From Nageia nagi (lineage: Eukaryota > Pinophyta), in NCBI GenBank assembly GCA_050084985.1, contig JBITNC010000001.1, positions 30,380,001 to 30,444,000 of the forward strand: DNA of 64,000 bases, read 5' to 3'. This document shows positions 1-11,470 of the stretch, piece after piece. A program made the translations under genes and the position numbers. The stretch's first letter is position 1. Each line of letters starts with the position of its first letter. The notes under the pieces are model-generated. The model ran no database searches. It was not told where the DNA came from and saw only the letters and a list, made by a program, of their open reading frames with translations.

Positions 1-600
1 GTTAGTAAAAAAAATCCATTGGACACTTAGGTTTCAAATTTTAAATAGATGATATTTTATTTATGCTCTTTACTTTATGTTTTATTTTCTTTTAATTTAT
101 TTGCTTATGTAAATAAAAATGCAAATATTGATATGAGTAACCCTCTAAAATGAACACACCAACATGTACATTCTACATCATTACTTGTTTGGGGAGCCAT
201 GAGGTGAGAACAGGTATATTAGAGCCTTTAAGTGCAATGATCCAAATGATGAAAAGTTTGTATTTCTTAATTGCCCTTAAGTTCTCTATTAGTATACACA
301 CATCCATTTAGGGATTATCTTGATAACCTAGGAGGAAAACTTAAAACTTGATCAAGATTAATAATTTGGTTGATCTAATAAATGTCATAACTTTAAAAAA
401 TAGTAGTTACTTCTCCTTGTGAGAAAGTATAAAACTAACCAAGATGAACTAGTTGAGGATTGGAAGTACTTGGACTCCTCTTGTGTAAGCAATCCAGGTG
501 AAAGCCTAATTATAGATAAGAAAACAAGTCTCAACAATGTCACTCTACCTCTATAGTTCTTAAAATGAGAAATGTATTTGGGAAAAATGGATTATTATTT
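1..600 (+). other. 5' untranslated/gag-leader region of C1
   Basis: No reading frame is kept here. The stretch 1-440 is clearly homologous to 21918-22385 in element A, which is the main evidence that it is internal sequence of the same copia family rather than host DNA. After 440 the A copy is replaced by an inverted fragment, so C1 is the only copy of 440-1232 in this window. Confidence 0.6.
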
Positions 601-839
601 GAATTGTAAAATATTTGCACTAGTAAAATAAATCATGCATATTTTTTATATTAAAATTAACATGTATTATTTACTTGGTTAAAAATTAACATATAATATT
701 TTTATTGAACCACATGCTTATTATTTCATATTTTTTATGTAGCAAATGAAAGACTACTTTTTACCCAAATACATTCTTGATGTTTTTAGCTTTGGTATTT
801 GGGAAATTCAGATAAAATTTGAATTGTAGGTAAGGAAGC

Positions 840-1640
840 TTTGGCAAATAGTGAGTGAAAACCTTGTACCTCCTACAAATGAGAAGGCACTAGAGTCTTA
901 CAACACAAAGAATTAGTTAGCAACTTCCATGATTTACTATGTATTTTAGATATGCTCCAAATGATTTCCTCTTCAACCATGGCAAAGAAAGCTTGGGATA
1001 AGCTTAAGAAAATCTACTTTGGTTCAAATTTTTCAAAAAGGTTTATCATTCTCCAAAATTGCTTCAAACTCATCAAGGAGAAGATGAAAATATTGCCATC
1101 TACTTGAACAAAATAATTGACCTAAGAACTCAACTTGTTGCTTGTGGATACAATTAGATCAATGATGAGTTCATGGTCTTTATCATTCTTCAAATTTTTA
1201 TTCAAAGTTTGAAAATTTTATAATGGTTATAAAAATAAAGCTTGATGATGAAGAAGTCTTCTCCTTGAGAACCTTTTTAAGCACCTTTTGAAGCATGAAG
1301 ATACCCTTAACAATATGGTGCTAATTTTTTCTCCAAGGATAATAATGTTGCTCTTGGAGAAATCAAAATCTTTTTTAAAAAAAGTTCAACCATAAAAAGA
1401 AATTTTATCCTTCTTCCTCCAAAAGGTTTGAGAAAAGAGGCTATACAATAATGGCAACAATAAGAACAATAGCAGGAATAATGACAACAACAATCATTTC
1501 AAGCAAAGAGAGGGAAAAAGCAAAATAAATAATCCTTATCTTAAAAAAAAGTTTGATGGTAATTGTAACTATTGTGGCATCTATGGTCACAAATAAGTTT
1601 ATTACTACAAAAAAAAGAGAGAAAAATAAAAAAGCAATGG
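840..1640 (+). pseudogene. gag: C1 gag remnant (UBN2 type) with degraded zinc knuckle
   Basis: Gag would form the capsid-like particle that packages element RNA. Frame-shifted translation of 900-1130 reads like the plant copia UBN2 gag domain, with a stretch resembling AKKAWDKLKKIYFGSNFSKR. A CCHC zinc knuckle follows at 1564-1605: it keeps CNYCGIYGH, but a stop follows the His and the last Cys position reads Tyr. Several stops and frameshifts make this non-functional. The homologous region of element A (23272-23650) has a knuckle decayed in a different way, so the two copies decayed independently. The gag boundaries are approximate. Confidence 0.7.
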
Positions 1641-1678
1641 AAATATAAAAAAATTCAAAGGAAAGAAGAATATTCAAG

Positions 1679-2170
1679 TTGGTTTTTTTGCAGCAATCTA
1701 CTCCATGTCTCACATTTTTTCATTTGATTGGATTTGTTGACTCTAGTTATACTAATCACCTATGCTTTGAAAATGAAAAGTTTGAGAACTTTCATAAGTA
1801 CAAAAAATATTCAATTGTGATAAATGATAACTCTACCTTTGAAGGCCAAGGAATTGGAAGTGTGTTGATTCATAGGAAGGTTCTTAACAATGTGCTCTAT
1901 GTTCCTAAGCTTAGGATAAACCTTATCTTCATGATCCAAGTTGCTAGAAAAGGATATTTTTTTGAATTCAATTCTCAATCCTGGTGCATTAAGAAAGGAT
2001 TTACCACATTGGTTAAAGGATCAGTGAAAGATGATCTCTACATTATGGATCGAGTTCTATCAAAAATGTGTCTTGCTACAAGAGTGTGTTCAAGAGGCAA
2101 TCTTTGGCATCAATATTTAGGGCACCTTAATGACAAGAGTAGTCATGTCATGAAAGACAAAAACTTATGA
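1679..2170 (+). pseudogene. pol: C1 protease and GAG-pre-integrase remnant
   Basis: An open stretch of 163 codons covers the aspartic protease and the start of integrase. The usual copia protease signature D-S-G-C-x-N-H is seen as VDSSYTNHLCF near 1736-1770. The catalytic-loop Gly is Ser and the following Cys is Tyr, both one-base G-to-A type changes, so the protease would be dead. Residues around RKVLNNVLYVPKLRINLI match the later protease core. LWHQYLGHLN near 2103-2132 is the GAG-pre-integrase zinc-binding motif (H-x-x-x-x-G-H). The start codon is arbitrary, because the frame is an open segment of a longer polyprotein. Confidence 0.75.
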
Positions 2171-2279
2171 AAATTTGCCTATAATTTTTATTCATTAGTG
2201 TATGTGAGAAGTGAATTCTTGGTAAGATGCATAGATAAAAGTTTGAAAAGATAAGGCAATAAGAGCATCTCAACCTCTT

Positions 2280-2880
2280 CAACTTGTACATTTAAATTTG
2301 ATGGTTTGTTTCAAGACTAAATTGCTTAGAGGAGCATCTTACGTGTTGACCTTCATTGATGATTTAGTAGGATGACCTTTGGATATCTACTTAAGTACAA
2401 AGATCAAACCTTTGAGAGTTTTAAGATTTTTAAGGCCTTTGTTGAAAATCAAAATATCTTTAAAATCAAGATGTTAAGATCAAATAATGAAAGAGAATAT
2501 AACAGTATGAATTCATAAACTATAATGCTAAATATAAAATCAAAAGGTAGTTTAAATTCCATACACTCCTCAATAGAATGGTGTTGCTGAAAGAAAAAAT
2601 AGGATAATTATGGAGATGGTTAGATGCATGTTGGGTAATTTTCTAGTTTCTTATGGGGTGAAGTTATGAGTACTACTATTTACACCTTGAATAGGTGTTC
2701 CATAAAAGCCATTCAGAGCAAAACTCCTTTTGAGGTATTAGTAAGAAAAAAACTTAACATTTCACACCTTAGGGTATTTTATTGTAAACATTCTCTTACA
2801 TTATTTCTATAAAAAAAAGAATTTAGATAAAAAAGCTAAAAAATACATCTTTGTGGATTATAACAATTAGCATAGAAGAT
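2280..2880 (+). pseudogene. pol: C1 integrase core remnant
   Basis: The rve integrase core inserts element DNA into the host genome. Here it is broken by many stops and frameshifts, but recognisable blocks remain: GASYVLTFIDD near 2330-2360 around the first catalytic Asp, and NGVAERKNRIIMEMVRCML near 2578-2640, which follows the catalytic Glu region. The order GAG-pre-integrase, integrase, RT confirms copia. The equivalent block in element A (24313-24890) is better preserved. Confidence 0.7.
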
Positions 2881-3099
2881 ATAGGTTCTACTTCTCCATC
2901 CTATATAGTAGTGTTCATTTCAAAAGATGTTAAGTTCAATAAACTTATTAAAGAATTTATTTCTAATAAGGATGTTGATGATCGATATGTCTCTTTAGTT
3001 GCACCTAGTTGGTTAGATATTGATGCAGATAAGTCACCATAGGAGCAAAACTCTCCAACATAAAGGGTAACAAGGAGCATGACCTTGAACAAATCTTTA

Positions 3100-4170
3100 T
3101 TTGTAAGATTGATAACAAGCATGAGCCCTTAACCTTCAAAGAAGCTTCTAAGCATGAGTTCTAGATGGAAGCCATAAAAATGGAGTATGAGGCACTTATA
3201 AAAAACAAAACTTGGGATTTGGTTTCTTATCCATTGAGAAGAATATGATTGGTAATAAATGGATCTACAAGGTCAACTTAAATTCAATTAGAGATATTGA
3301 TAAATTAAGGCAAGGTTAGTAGCTAAACATTTTGCTTAGAAATATGATGTAGATTATGAAGAAGCCTTTGCTCCCATTACAAAGATACCTACTATAAGAA
3401 TTATCCTTGCTCTTTCTACAGTTGAAGGATAAAAAGTTTTTCAACTTGAACTTCAAAAATGCATTTTCAATGGTGACTTAGATGTGAAAATCTTCATGAA
3501 TCAATCAGAAGGATTTATTATGGAAGGTAAAGAGTCTTTTGTGTGTAAGCTAAAGAAGTCATTGTATGAACTTAAGCAAGCACCTAGAGCTTGGTAGAAG
3601 AAGATTTTAGGGTATTTTATAGATATTATTTCTCCAAGTGCTTCTCATATTTCAATCTATATGTGCTTAATCAAGGAAAAGGTATGGTATTAATTCTTTT
3701 TATGTAGATGATCTTTTGATTACTAAAATAATGATGAAAATTATTTAAGAGTACATATCCAAAATTAAAGCAATATTTGAAATGATTGATCTTAATCTTT
3801 TGCACTACTATCTTAGAATGCAAGTATATAAATACAAAAATTGTACTTATATCAATCAATCTAAGTATATATCAAACATCTTATAGAAGTTTGGAATGGA
3901 GGAATGTAGATATGCTATGATTCTAATCTCTCCTGGAATCACTATTTTTCTGAGCTCTAACTCTCAATTAGCTGATACTATAGCTTACAGGTAATTAATT
4001 GGTAGTCTTTTGTATTTGACTATATCCAAGTAGATATTACCTTTGCAATGAATCTAATGGATGATTCATATAGAAACCATATGTTGAGCATCTTAATGCT
4101 ATTAAAACAATTTTGAGATATGTTGTAGGTTTAAAGATCTTGCTCTCAAGAATTCTAAGTTTTCTCATTT
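3100..4170 (+). pseudogene. pol: C1 reverse transcriptase remnant
   Basis: This is a degenerate RVT_2 (copia) reverse transcriptase. The N-terminal block TFKEASKHEF followed by EYEALIKNKTWDLV lies near 3130-3225. The catalytic YVDD motif is intact at 3701-3712, followed by LLIT. Stops and frameshifts occur throughout, so no active enzyme can be made. Element A contains the same domain at about 34430-35400. Confidence 0.75.
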
Positions 4171-4179
4171 ATTCTTTCT

Positions 4180-4600
4180 AGATTCTTAGATTTTAATTAT
4201 GGAAAAGATAGAGATGATAGAAAATCAATTTATGTGTATGTGTTTAGCATTGGTTCAAATGCTATCCTTTAGGCTTCTAAGAAGTAGCCTATTATTTTTC
4301 TTTTAACCATAGAAGTAAATATATCCATGTTTGTTACAACCCAAGAAGCCATTTGGCTAAGGTATATTATGAAAAAATTAGGTATGAGCAAAGTGGCTCA
4401 TCTTTAATTTTTTCAAATAATTAGATGACTATTTATTTAGCTAAAAATATTGTGTTTCATTAAAGAATAAAACATGTGAAAATCATACCCATTTTATCAA
4501 GAAGAAGGTTTTTAATGGCATCATACACTTGGAGTATTTCCATACACCTTGAACTTCTTGATTTATTTACTAAGAACCTATTGAAAGCTTAGTTCTATAA
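4180..4600 (+). pseudogene. pol: C1 RNase H remnant
   Basis: The C-terminal RNase H domain of copia pol removes the RNA strand during reverse transcription. Degenerate translation shows a motif like AIWLRYIMKKLGMS (4350-4395), which fits the copia RNase H block usually seen as E-A-x-W-L. It aligns with 35540-35900 in element A. Multiple stops are present, and the end is set only by loss of similarity. Confidence 0.6.
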
Positions 4601-4619
4601 CTTAGGGATGTATTAGGTT

Positions 4620-5360
4620 GGTGAAGTTGCCCTTAGGGGGAGTGAAAGTTTGAATTTTTGTATTGAATTTATGTTTGTGATGACAACTCCACCCCTAAAA
4701 AGATTATGTTATAGAGTGTTGATTTTATTGTACACCTTCATGGTAAGTTCACTTTGCATGAGGAACTTGTATAAATTTTTAAAGCAAAAATTTTTTTCAA
4801 TCCATAACTATTTAGTTATCAATGTGTGAGGAACTCTTATGTGTATTTTATCACTGTTCAGTTATCCATATGTGAGAACTCGTATGTGCATGCATATTTT
4901 GTAATGATAATCAACACATGTTTTATATACAATAGATGACTATGAGTTTTTTGGCATGACATCTTCGTGATGACTTATAGTGCACCATTGATTAGTTCAT
5001 AATGGTATTTGTGTGATTCATCTATCTTTGTTGATATGAATATGTTGCATCTAACTAATTTTTTTATTTGATCTACTTATGACTTGTTTGTTTCTTTGAT
5101 ATTGTAGGTTACTTACTTTAGATATGAAAACTCTTGAAGACTCTTCATGACTTCTAGTTGGATGACTACTTCATGTACATTGAACTTAGTTGTGATTAAT
5201 GATTATATTTGGCAAAGTAGTGAGTCTCAAATTAGATCTTTCTTACTTCACAAATATGTAAAAAGTTCTTATTTTTATTGTATTTATTTGAAAGAGAACT
5301 TTTATTTTCTCTTCTTATTCTCTCTTATTTGCTCTATCCCAATATTGCATTAAATAAGAG
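4620..5360 (+). other. C1 3' UTR and polypurine tract
   Basis: This 740-bp non-coding stretch between RNase H and the 3' LTR has an A-G-rich block (TTAGGGGGAG) near 4634-4643. It ends in the likely polypurine tract TTAAATAAGAG just before 5361. The same long UTR design is seen in element A (35940-37530, interrupted by a solo LTR) and, inverted, at 22736-23270. The short phrase 'tatccatatgtgag' recurs in it. Confidence 0.6.
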
Positions 5361-5871
5361 TGTTGAAATGTATAATACATTATTGTAAAGGTTATGTAAT
5401 AATCTTTTATGTAAGTTCACTAATACTTAAGGGTATCATTTGATACCTTAAGTATTTAAATAAATATGATAATAAAACTTGCCCTACACTCCATGTTATG
5501 AGCATGCCCCTTGGATAAAAGGTTGTGCATGTCATGCTTTTATACATTGGATAAAAGGGTGATCTAAAGAGGGATTTTAGCTTATATATAGAAGGCTCCC
5601 TCTTTGTGATCACACACCAATTTTGAAGTAAAGTCATGCTATAGGATAGTGTTTAAGAAAAATATTTAAGAGGATTGTAAGAGTTCATATTGGTGAATGA
5701 AGTGAGATTTAGTTAGTGAATGTACTCCTAATTGGAAGAACCACTTACATCTTGTGTTATCATTGAAAGATTGCTTTATGAGTTTGTTAGATATATATTA
5801 TGAGCTTTCATGTGATCTTGAAAGTTTAGAGTTATTCATGTTATAGTTCAATTCTTTCATATAGTACTAGT
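5361..5871 (+). repeat. C1 3' LTR, truncated by element D
   Basis: The LTR starts TGTTGAAATG directly after a purine-rich tract. It matches the LTR of element A at 37531-38153 through most of its length, including the segment around 'gagcatgccccttgg' and a TATA-like 'tatatata' at 5583-5590. At 5867-5871 it meets the CTAGT target duplication of gypsy element D. About 110 bp of LTR end expected by comparison with A are not clearly recognisable after 17316, so the end is either deleted or too diverged to see. Confidence 0.75.
5867..5871. repeat. Target-site duplication CTAGT, left of element D
   Basis: The five bases CTAGT stand immediately before the TG of the 5' LTR and are repeated exactly at 17312-17316 after the CA of the 3' LTR. 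This is the mark of integrase-mediated insertion and fixes both ends of element D. Confidence 0.95.
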
Positions 5872-6720
5872 TGTAGACACCTAAAAATGTCCCCTTGTTA
5901 ACTAGTAAACATTGGAATAATCATAACTCTTTATACAAGCCTCAAACAAGCTTGAAAACTCCATTATTGGATAGCTCTCATTGAGTACATACAAAACAAG
6001 TGGTCACATGACCCCTTTTCGGTAAAAATTGACTATTTGGTAGTCATTTTAATATTATTATAAAAATTGAAAACCAATCATCGGTGACCCAAAACAAATG
6101 CCAACATTTTAGGATGATCGTCAGCGTTTGCCTAGTAATCGCCGATGACTCTATAATAGCTGAATAGGCACCAAAATAGCGAGAGAAAGATGAAACGTTT
6201 CATTCTTCCAAGATGATGTGGATAGAGGGGGTCAGTTATGACCTACGATGGCTTTTCACTTCCTCTTACCAACCTTTGAACCTCTCACCCAAAATCTATA
6301 AATACAAGCTAATATAAAGCAAATGAGGGAGGATCTTGGCCCATTTTTGAAGTAGGGTAATGCTGCCAAAATCTTGTGAGCTCATACCTTTTATTATTTT
6401 ATTCTAGCTTCAATTTAATACATGTCATACATAGATGCTTTGATGTTATTATCTTTTGCATGTGTGTAGGATTTACAGGTTGTTCATATCAAGGAGAGAA
6501 GCAAGCAAATCAAAAACAATGGAGATCTAATACTTTTATTTTAGCAAATGGCATTTGTAAAAGTCCCCTCCAAGGGCAAATTGTAGTTTGAGCTAAAAAT
6601 CAATATCAATTTACAATTACAACATTTCTATATATTTTGTATAATTTGAGGTTCAGTGAAAATTTAAGAATAATTGTATTTTATGTTATTCTACATTCTA
6701 GCTCTATTTTCATTATAACA
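5872..6720 (+). repeat. 5' LTR of element D
   Basis: The 849-bp LTR begins TGTAGACACC and ends ATAACA. It aligns end to end with 16463-17311 without a change in length; differences seen by eye are mostly C/T and G/A transitions. A TATA box (CTATAAATA) lies at 6296-6304, placing transcription start shortly downstream. The U3 part contains short imperfect repeats of a 'caatcatcggtgaccc' type that recur in the leader at about 6870-7030. Confidence 0.92.
6296..6304 (+). promoter_or_regulatory. TATA box in D 5' LTR
   Basis: CTATAAATA lies 424 bases from the LTR start, and the identical motif sits at the same offset in the 3' LTR (16887-16895). It also appears inverted in the solo copy (36780-36787). 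Conservation in three copies supports it as the Pol II promoter element of the family. Confidence 0.7.
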
Positions 6721-6723
6721 TTA

Positions 6724-6742
6724 TGGTGCTAGAAGGAGGGCC
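6724..6742 (+). other. Primer-binding-site candidate of element D
   Basis: TGGTGCTAGAAGGAGGGCC begins three bases after the LTR end, the usual position for the site where a tRNA primes minus-strand synthesis. It starts with TGG, as plant primer sites do. I cannot assign the tRNA with confidence; it is not the initiator-Met type (TGGTATCAGAGC) seen in copia element B. Confidence 0.6.
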
Positions 6743-8100
6743 CTTCCGTTATTGATAGGGAGGTTTTTTTTTTTGTTTATAATGATTTTACCATTTTGTT
6801 ATCTACTTTATTTGAATTATTCCATATATTGACTTTAAATTTTGCATTCTATGCTTTTTAGGAAATCTGTTGCAGAAACACCAACGATTGGAATCGAACG
6901 TCGGTAACTCAAGCAAAATGCCAATGATTTACAAAGTAATCCAAATTAAATGCCAGTGATTGGAATCGGATGCTGATGACTCAAAATAAATGCCAGTGAC
7001 CTCTATCTAAACGTCGATGACTCATATTCTAGGTCATTTTATCTCTTTTGGTTATTTCTTAAAAAATAAAATAAAATATATAATATATTGTTAAAATGGA
7101 AGGATACTTTTGAATGTGATTCCTTTACCTAGAATGCATATAAGAATGGGTAGAAAAGGTTAAATGCATTTTTTATTAATTTATTTTATGTATAATGTTA
7201 TGTATTTATTTTCATGTTTTGGATGAAGGGTACGTACACATTAATACTTTTTATCTTGTCTACTTATGCTCTCCCTTTGCACTTTGTGCGATCTAAGGTG
7301 ATCAGAATAGACCTGATAAGAAGGAGTAATTAATTCTTCTTTTATTTCACATTCACACTATCATTAATTTGGTTAATTTACCCACACATAATGACCTCTT
7401 ACCAAGTTTTACCTTACCACTCCATTGGAGGTCGAAGGGATATGTGACTAGTAAGAGGAGGTAATTTACTACACATAATACTTCCACAATTGGAAGGAGT
7501 AAATGAATCACATTAAAATAAATGAACTTAAAGAAAATAAATCAATTTTTGGATAGCATAAATCATATTAAAAGGTTAACAAATTGGAGGGATTCGAATA
7601 CATTAAGTACTTTCACTTAACAAAGTATGCTCTCACTTTTGTGCTTCAAGTGATCCTAAGTGATCAGAAATAAGTTAAGTGAAAGAGGTAAAATTTATTC
7701 ACATATTATTTAGAAATATACTTCACATTAACACTCTTAAAGATGTCTGCCCTTACCACTCCATCAGAGGTTGAAAGGATATGTGACTCTTGGAGGAGTA
7801 ATTGAATCTCACTTAATTAATTTATCTACACTTAATGGCTTTTTACTAAGTTTGCTCTTACCACTCCATTGGAGGTTGAAGAGATATGTGACTAGTAAGA
7901 AGAGAAAATTTATCACATATAAAACTTCCACAGCTGGAAGGAGTTAATGAACATCATTAAGAGGTTGGATAATGAATCACATCATAATTAAAAAGAACAA
8001 CGGAGTTTATTAAGGTCAAAGTCCACTTAAAATAAACTTCTGATTGTATCACATTAAAATAAGATAAGTAAATGGACATGAATGTTTGGGAGGGTAGTAT
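6743..8100 (+). repeat. Leader of element D with internal repeats
   Basis: This non-coding 5' leader contains repeated blocks. A block with 'cttaccactccattggagg' followed by 'gatatgtgact' occurs near 7413, 7752 and 7861. A block with 'tatgctctc' followed by 'gtgatcag' occurs near 7266 and 7626, about 360 bp apart. Between 6870 and 7030, short repeats of an 'aatgccagtgattgg' type echo the LTR. No ORF is supported. Confidence 0.6.
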
Positions 8101-8161
8101 GCATAAATGTATTTTACTTGTTTAAATGCATTTCATAAGGTCTTAAAGGAATTTTATCATT

Positions 8162-9115
8162 ATGAGGTTTATCTTGGATGCACTTTTAAATTATGTTCCA
8201 TTTTCTATCAAAGTAAAACCAAAAATACAAAGACTATGGTCACATCTTGCCAAGACAACCTTAGATACCTATTCTACTTCAAAGGTCATGAAGAATGATT
8301 TTTATATCGACATTGAAAAGCTTTTAGCATACTTAGAAAAGATAGAACAATGTACCATACCTCTTCTTCAATCCTCAGAAAACCTTGTTAGATCCCATGA
8401 AGAGCTAGAGTATAGTTCTTCCATTCCTTCGCCCTCATCATGAGATGAGTTTGACACTGAAAATAATGAGCCCATCATAAAGATTGAAAACTCATCGACA
8501 CATCTCATCAAATTAAAATCTTGTTGTGCATCTCCTTTCGATGCTATTGAACCTAATGAATCCAATTTGCTAAGGGATGAATCAAGTATTAATGTCGAAG
8601 GTCTTGATGCAACATCCTATGCTAAATCATATGACCTCCTAGAGTTAGATACCTTGATGTATTCACCCCAACCTTGGTATGAATATGATATTAAAGAAGA
8701 GGAGCTTGAGATGAATCTTGAAGACCTTTCAGAGCATTCCTTAGAATTGCAATTTCATTCTCTTCCCCTTCTTGAGGCTACAAGACCTTCTATCGATTCC
8801 CATGAATCTCATGATAGTCTTGAGTTCAAGGATGAAACTTGTTCACTCTCATCACATGTAGAAATTGGAGAGCCTCACATAAGAATTAAAAAATCCATAT
8901 ATTATATTATTGAATCTCAAGAATTTCAATCACAAAGAAATGAAAAATATAAAAATAAAATTTCCAAAGCTAACACACGTGAGCTTAGGAATGAACATCC
9001 ATGTGGGGAAACAACACATCATGATAATGATACAAAGTTTTATGAGGATGAATGTTGTTCGAACCCACTAAAAATACCTTCAAAATATCAAACTAGTTTG
9101 ATAAAAATTTGGTAA
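8162..9115 (+). pseudogene. N-terminal gag extension / extra ORF of element D
   Basis: An open stretch of about 317 codons has one internal TGA (8441-8443). It is acidic and Ser/Glu-rich, with no membrane segment and no domain that I recognise. It lies in the same frame as the gag-protease ORF that follows, so it may be an N-terminal extension of one long polyprotein rather than a separate gene. Extra ORFs upstream of gag are known in Tat/Ogre elements, which fits this position. Codons upstream to about 8107 could belong to it as well; the start at 8162 is only the first Met of this open frame. Confidence 0.55.
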
Positions 9116-10720
9116 TGTGATAAAGAAGATAGCCCTACAACAAATAAATTACTTAGGAATATTTTCTATGATGAAAAAGCTAAGAATATTTGGTGAAGGG
9201 AATCCCATAAACAATAATAAGCATGTTCTTCTCACGATCAACATAACAAAACCTTCAATGAGTTTGTCAAAGAAATGAGACAAGAAGAGATGAGGCAAAA
9301 GCATGATGTAAAAGCTTATGCAAACCAAAAGAGTCAAGCTTGGGTGCAATTATCATCACCTCTTAATTACCAAGTATGGAGATATCCAGACTCTTACTCT
9401 AATCAACAAAGAGAATTGCCTCTTGAGAGCTTAGATTATCAACCTCAAAGCTTCTCTTCACAAGCTAGGATGACTAACCCTGCCTATCAAAAAACACCTC
9501 ATAGGGCTAAGTCTCGTATGGAAGATTTTGATAGAATGACCTTGTATTCAATAAGAACCTTGCAAATAACTCCTCAATGTAAGATCTTAAACAAATTCTT
9601 CTATGATCCTTACTCCTATGAGAAACCCTCATCGCAAGAAAAATGTATAAAAGCTTTAGCTAAACAATTCAAGGTAGGAGAGATACCCTCTTTTGCGGAG
9701 TTGGAGGCAAAGAGAAAACACATAGAGAGAGATTATGAAGAAACTATAAACTTTAGTAAAAGATATGAAGGTGTTCAAAGTAAGTTAGAAGAGGAAGCCA
9801 AACTTAAAGAAAAGAATATAGAACTCAAAGAAAAAGAAAAGCAAGAGCTTGAAAAACAACGACAAATTTTTGATAAGGTAAAACAAGAAGTTCGAGATAG
9901 TTGGTTACTTCATGAAAAGTCTCAACAAAATAAAGTACAACCATCTATAACTCTTAGAAATCCAATGAAAGGGCATCATTTACCTTCTAATCTTCCATCA
10001 TTATCATCTTCATCATTGTTATCAAGATCTCTTTCTAATGATGAATCTTATAATTCAAACCTAAAGTCAGAAAGAAACACCAATCATAGAAGATACCAAA
10101 AACATCCTCAGGGTAGTTGGACAGATAATGAATTAGAGGATTTCATGAATAAAGAAATGAACATATCAAGGTTCAAGAAGTTGACATATGATAATATTTG
10201 CAATGAACCCATCCATCCAAGTGTCCCTAAGAAGAAATTACCTTATATCTTTGAAATGCCTAAGATAATTCCTTTTACAGCAAATAAGGATCCTAAGGAA
10301 CATTTAAGGTGGTTTAAGTTTTCAAATTACCTAATTTATAATGATGAGGACTTGATGCTACATTTGTTCCCCATGACGCTTGCAGCCCAAGCCTTGGAAT
10401 GGTATAATAATTTGCCACGACATAGTGTTTATTCATTTCCTCAATTGGCAAACTTGTTCTTACAACATTTTAGGATTTATATCAAAGAGGAATCTTCTAT
10501 TATGGATCTTGTATAACTAAAACAATCTTAGAATGAATCAATTATTGACTTTGTTTCACGATGGAGGGATATACTCTATGGCATGCCCTATACCTTACCT
10601 CAGGAAGAGTTAGTTAAATTATTCAGTCAAAATTGTTTAAGGCCTATAGCTAGTATATTACAAATCCAATGATATAATACTCTCAAAGAAGTTATTGCTC
10701 AAGCAGTTATAATTGAGAAG
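9116..10720 (+). pseudogene. gag: Gag of element D (retrotransposon gag domain)
   Basis: The frame is the same as the upstream extension and the downstream protease. It has stops at 9194, 9215, 9218, 10514, 10529 and 10670, but no frameshift. From 9700 to 9920 it encodes a Lys/Glu-rich coiled-coil stretch. The gag core lies at about 10270-10720: KEHLRWFKFSNYLIYND, then AAQALEWYNNLP, then (across two stops) LKQS...FVSRWRD. These are the conserved blocks of plant gypsy capsid proteins. All six stops are explained by C-to-T change of CAA, CAG or CGA codons. The protein would build the particle, but it is broken here. Confidence 0.85.
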
Positions 10721-10750
10721 GTCAAGATTAAATACGGTAAAATAAAAATT

Positions 10751-11044
10751 ATGAGAAAAGAAAAATATAACAAAAATGAGTATTGTAATTATCACCATCA
10801 AAGGGGTCATAGTACAAAAAATTGTCTAGCATTGAGAAATAGAACTCAAAATTCAATCAAAGATAATAACTTGGAAGTTGAAGACCATACTTCTATTTCA
10901 GATCAAAATTTAAAAAATTATCAAGACTCACTTCCTTCATATCAAGTAAATACAGTATCTATTGTACCTAATTACAATCAAGTGACACCCACCTGGAATC
11001 CAAGTAATCAACCTATTATAAGAATAGTTGGAGTTGAAAAATAA
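10751..11044 (+). pseudogene. gag: Zinc knuckle region of element D gag
   Basis: In the same frame as gag, this segment carries the nucleic-acid-binding knuckle YCNYHHQRGHSTKNC (about 10781-10825). The pattern C-x2-H-x4-H-x4-C, with His in the second position, is how I know the Tat-type gag knuckle, rather than the classical C-x2-C. A polar linker leads to a TAA at 11042 (probably from CAA) and then to the protease. A second, similar knuckle lies downstream of the protease at about 11790-11840. Confidence 0.75.
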
Positions 11045-11074
11045 ATTGATATATCATATAATCAAAAATCCAAA

Positions 11075-11470
11075 ATGCAAGTTTCTCCATTGATACAACA
11101 ACCTATAATTTCTTTTTATGACCATGAGAGACAACCAAACAAGGGACCTCAAGGGTTAGATCCCCCTCTCCATGTCATCGGTAAAGTAAATGGTAAAATT
11201 GTTAAGAGGATATTAATAGATGAAGGGTCAGATGTCAATATCATATCTACATTGGCATATCACAAATTGAATCTTCCTTTCTCTCATATTTCTTTACCAT
11301 CATTACAAATAAAAGCATTTAATAATGCCTTATGTTCAACAATAGGGTCGATAGTGTTACCCATCACCCTTGGATGTAAGACAATACAAACATCATTATA
11401 TATCATCAAAGGAAACATTGAATAATATAATATTCTTTTAGGTAGACCATGGATTCAAGAAATGGAATGT
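11075..11470 (+). pseudogene. pro: Aspartic protease of element D
   Basis: The retropepsin domain would cleave the element polyprotein. The active-site block is RILIDEGSDVNII near 11206-11244. The canonical D-T/S-G is D-E-G here, so the second position is altered. The flap/core block VLPITLGCKTIQTSLYII follows, and after one TAA (11423, probably CAA) comes the C-terminal signature ILLGRPWIQE near 11430-11459, typical of plant gypsy proteases. No RT follows it, which is the main sign that the element is not autonomous. Confidence 0.8.

Larger units (their letters stand above)
1..5871 (+). mobile_element. Ty1/copia element C1, 5' end outside window
   Basis: This is a decayed copia-order retrotransposon running left to right: gag (about 840-1640), protease and GAG-pre-integrase (1679-2170), integrase (about 2280-2880), reverse transcriptase (about 3100-4170), RNase H (about 4180-4600), a 3' UTR of about 700 bp, and a 3' LTR from 5361. 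The domain order integrase before RT is diagnostic for copia. It is collinear with element A further right: bases 1-440 match 21918-22385, and the RT, RNase H and 3' UTR regions also align. No 5' LTR is visible, so it lies upstream of base 1. The 3' LTR is cut at 5871 by the insertion of gypsy element D. Confidence 0.85.

Noticed and set aside
1441-1713. Minus-strand hydrophobic frame of 90 codons
   Set aside because: Antisense shadow of the C1 gag zinc-knuckle and linker region.
6376-6591. Open frames in the two D LTRs (6376-6591 and 16967-17182), nearly identical
   Set aside because: Their conservation is explained by the LTR pair. The region lies downstream of the TATA box, in the transcribed part, and shows no protein family.
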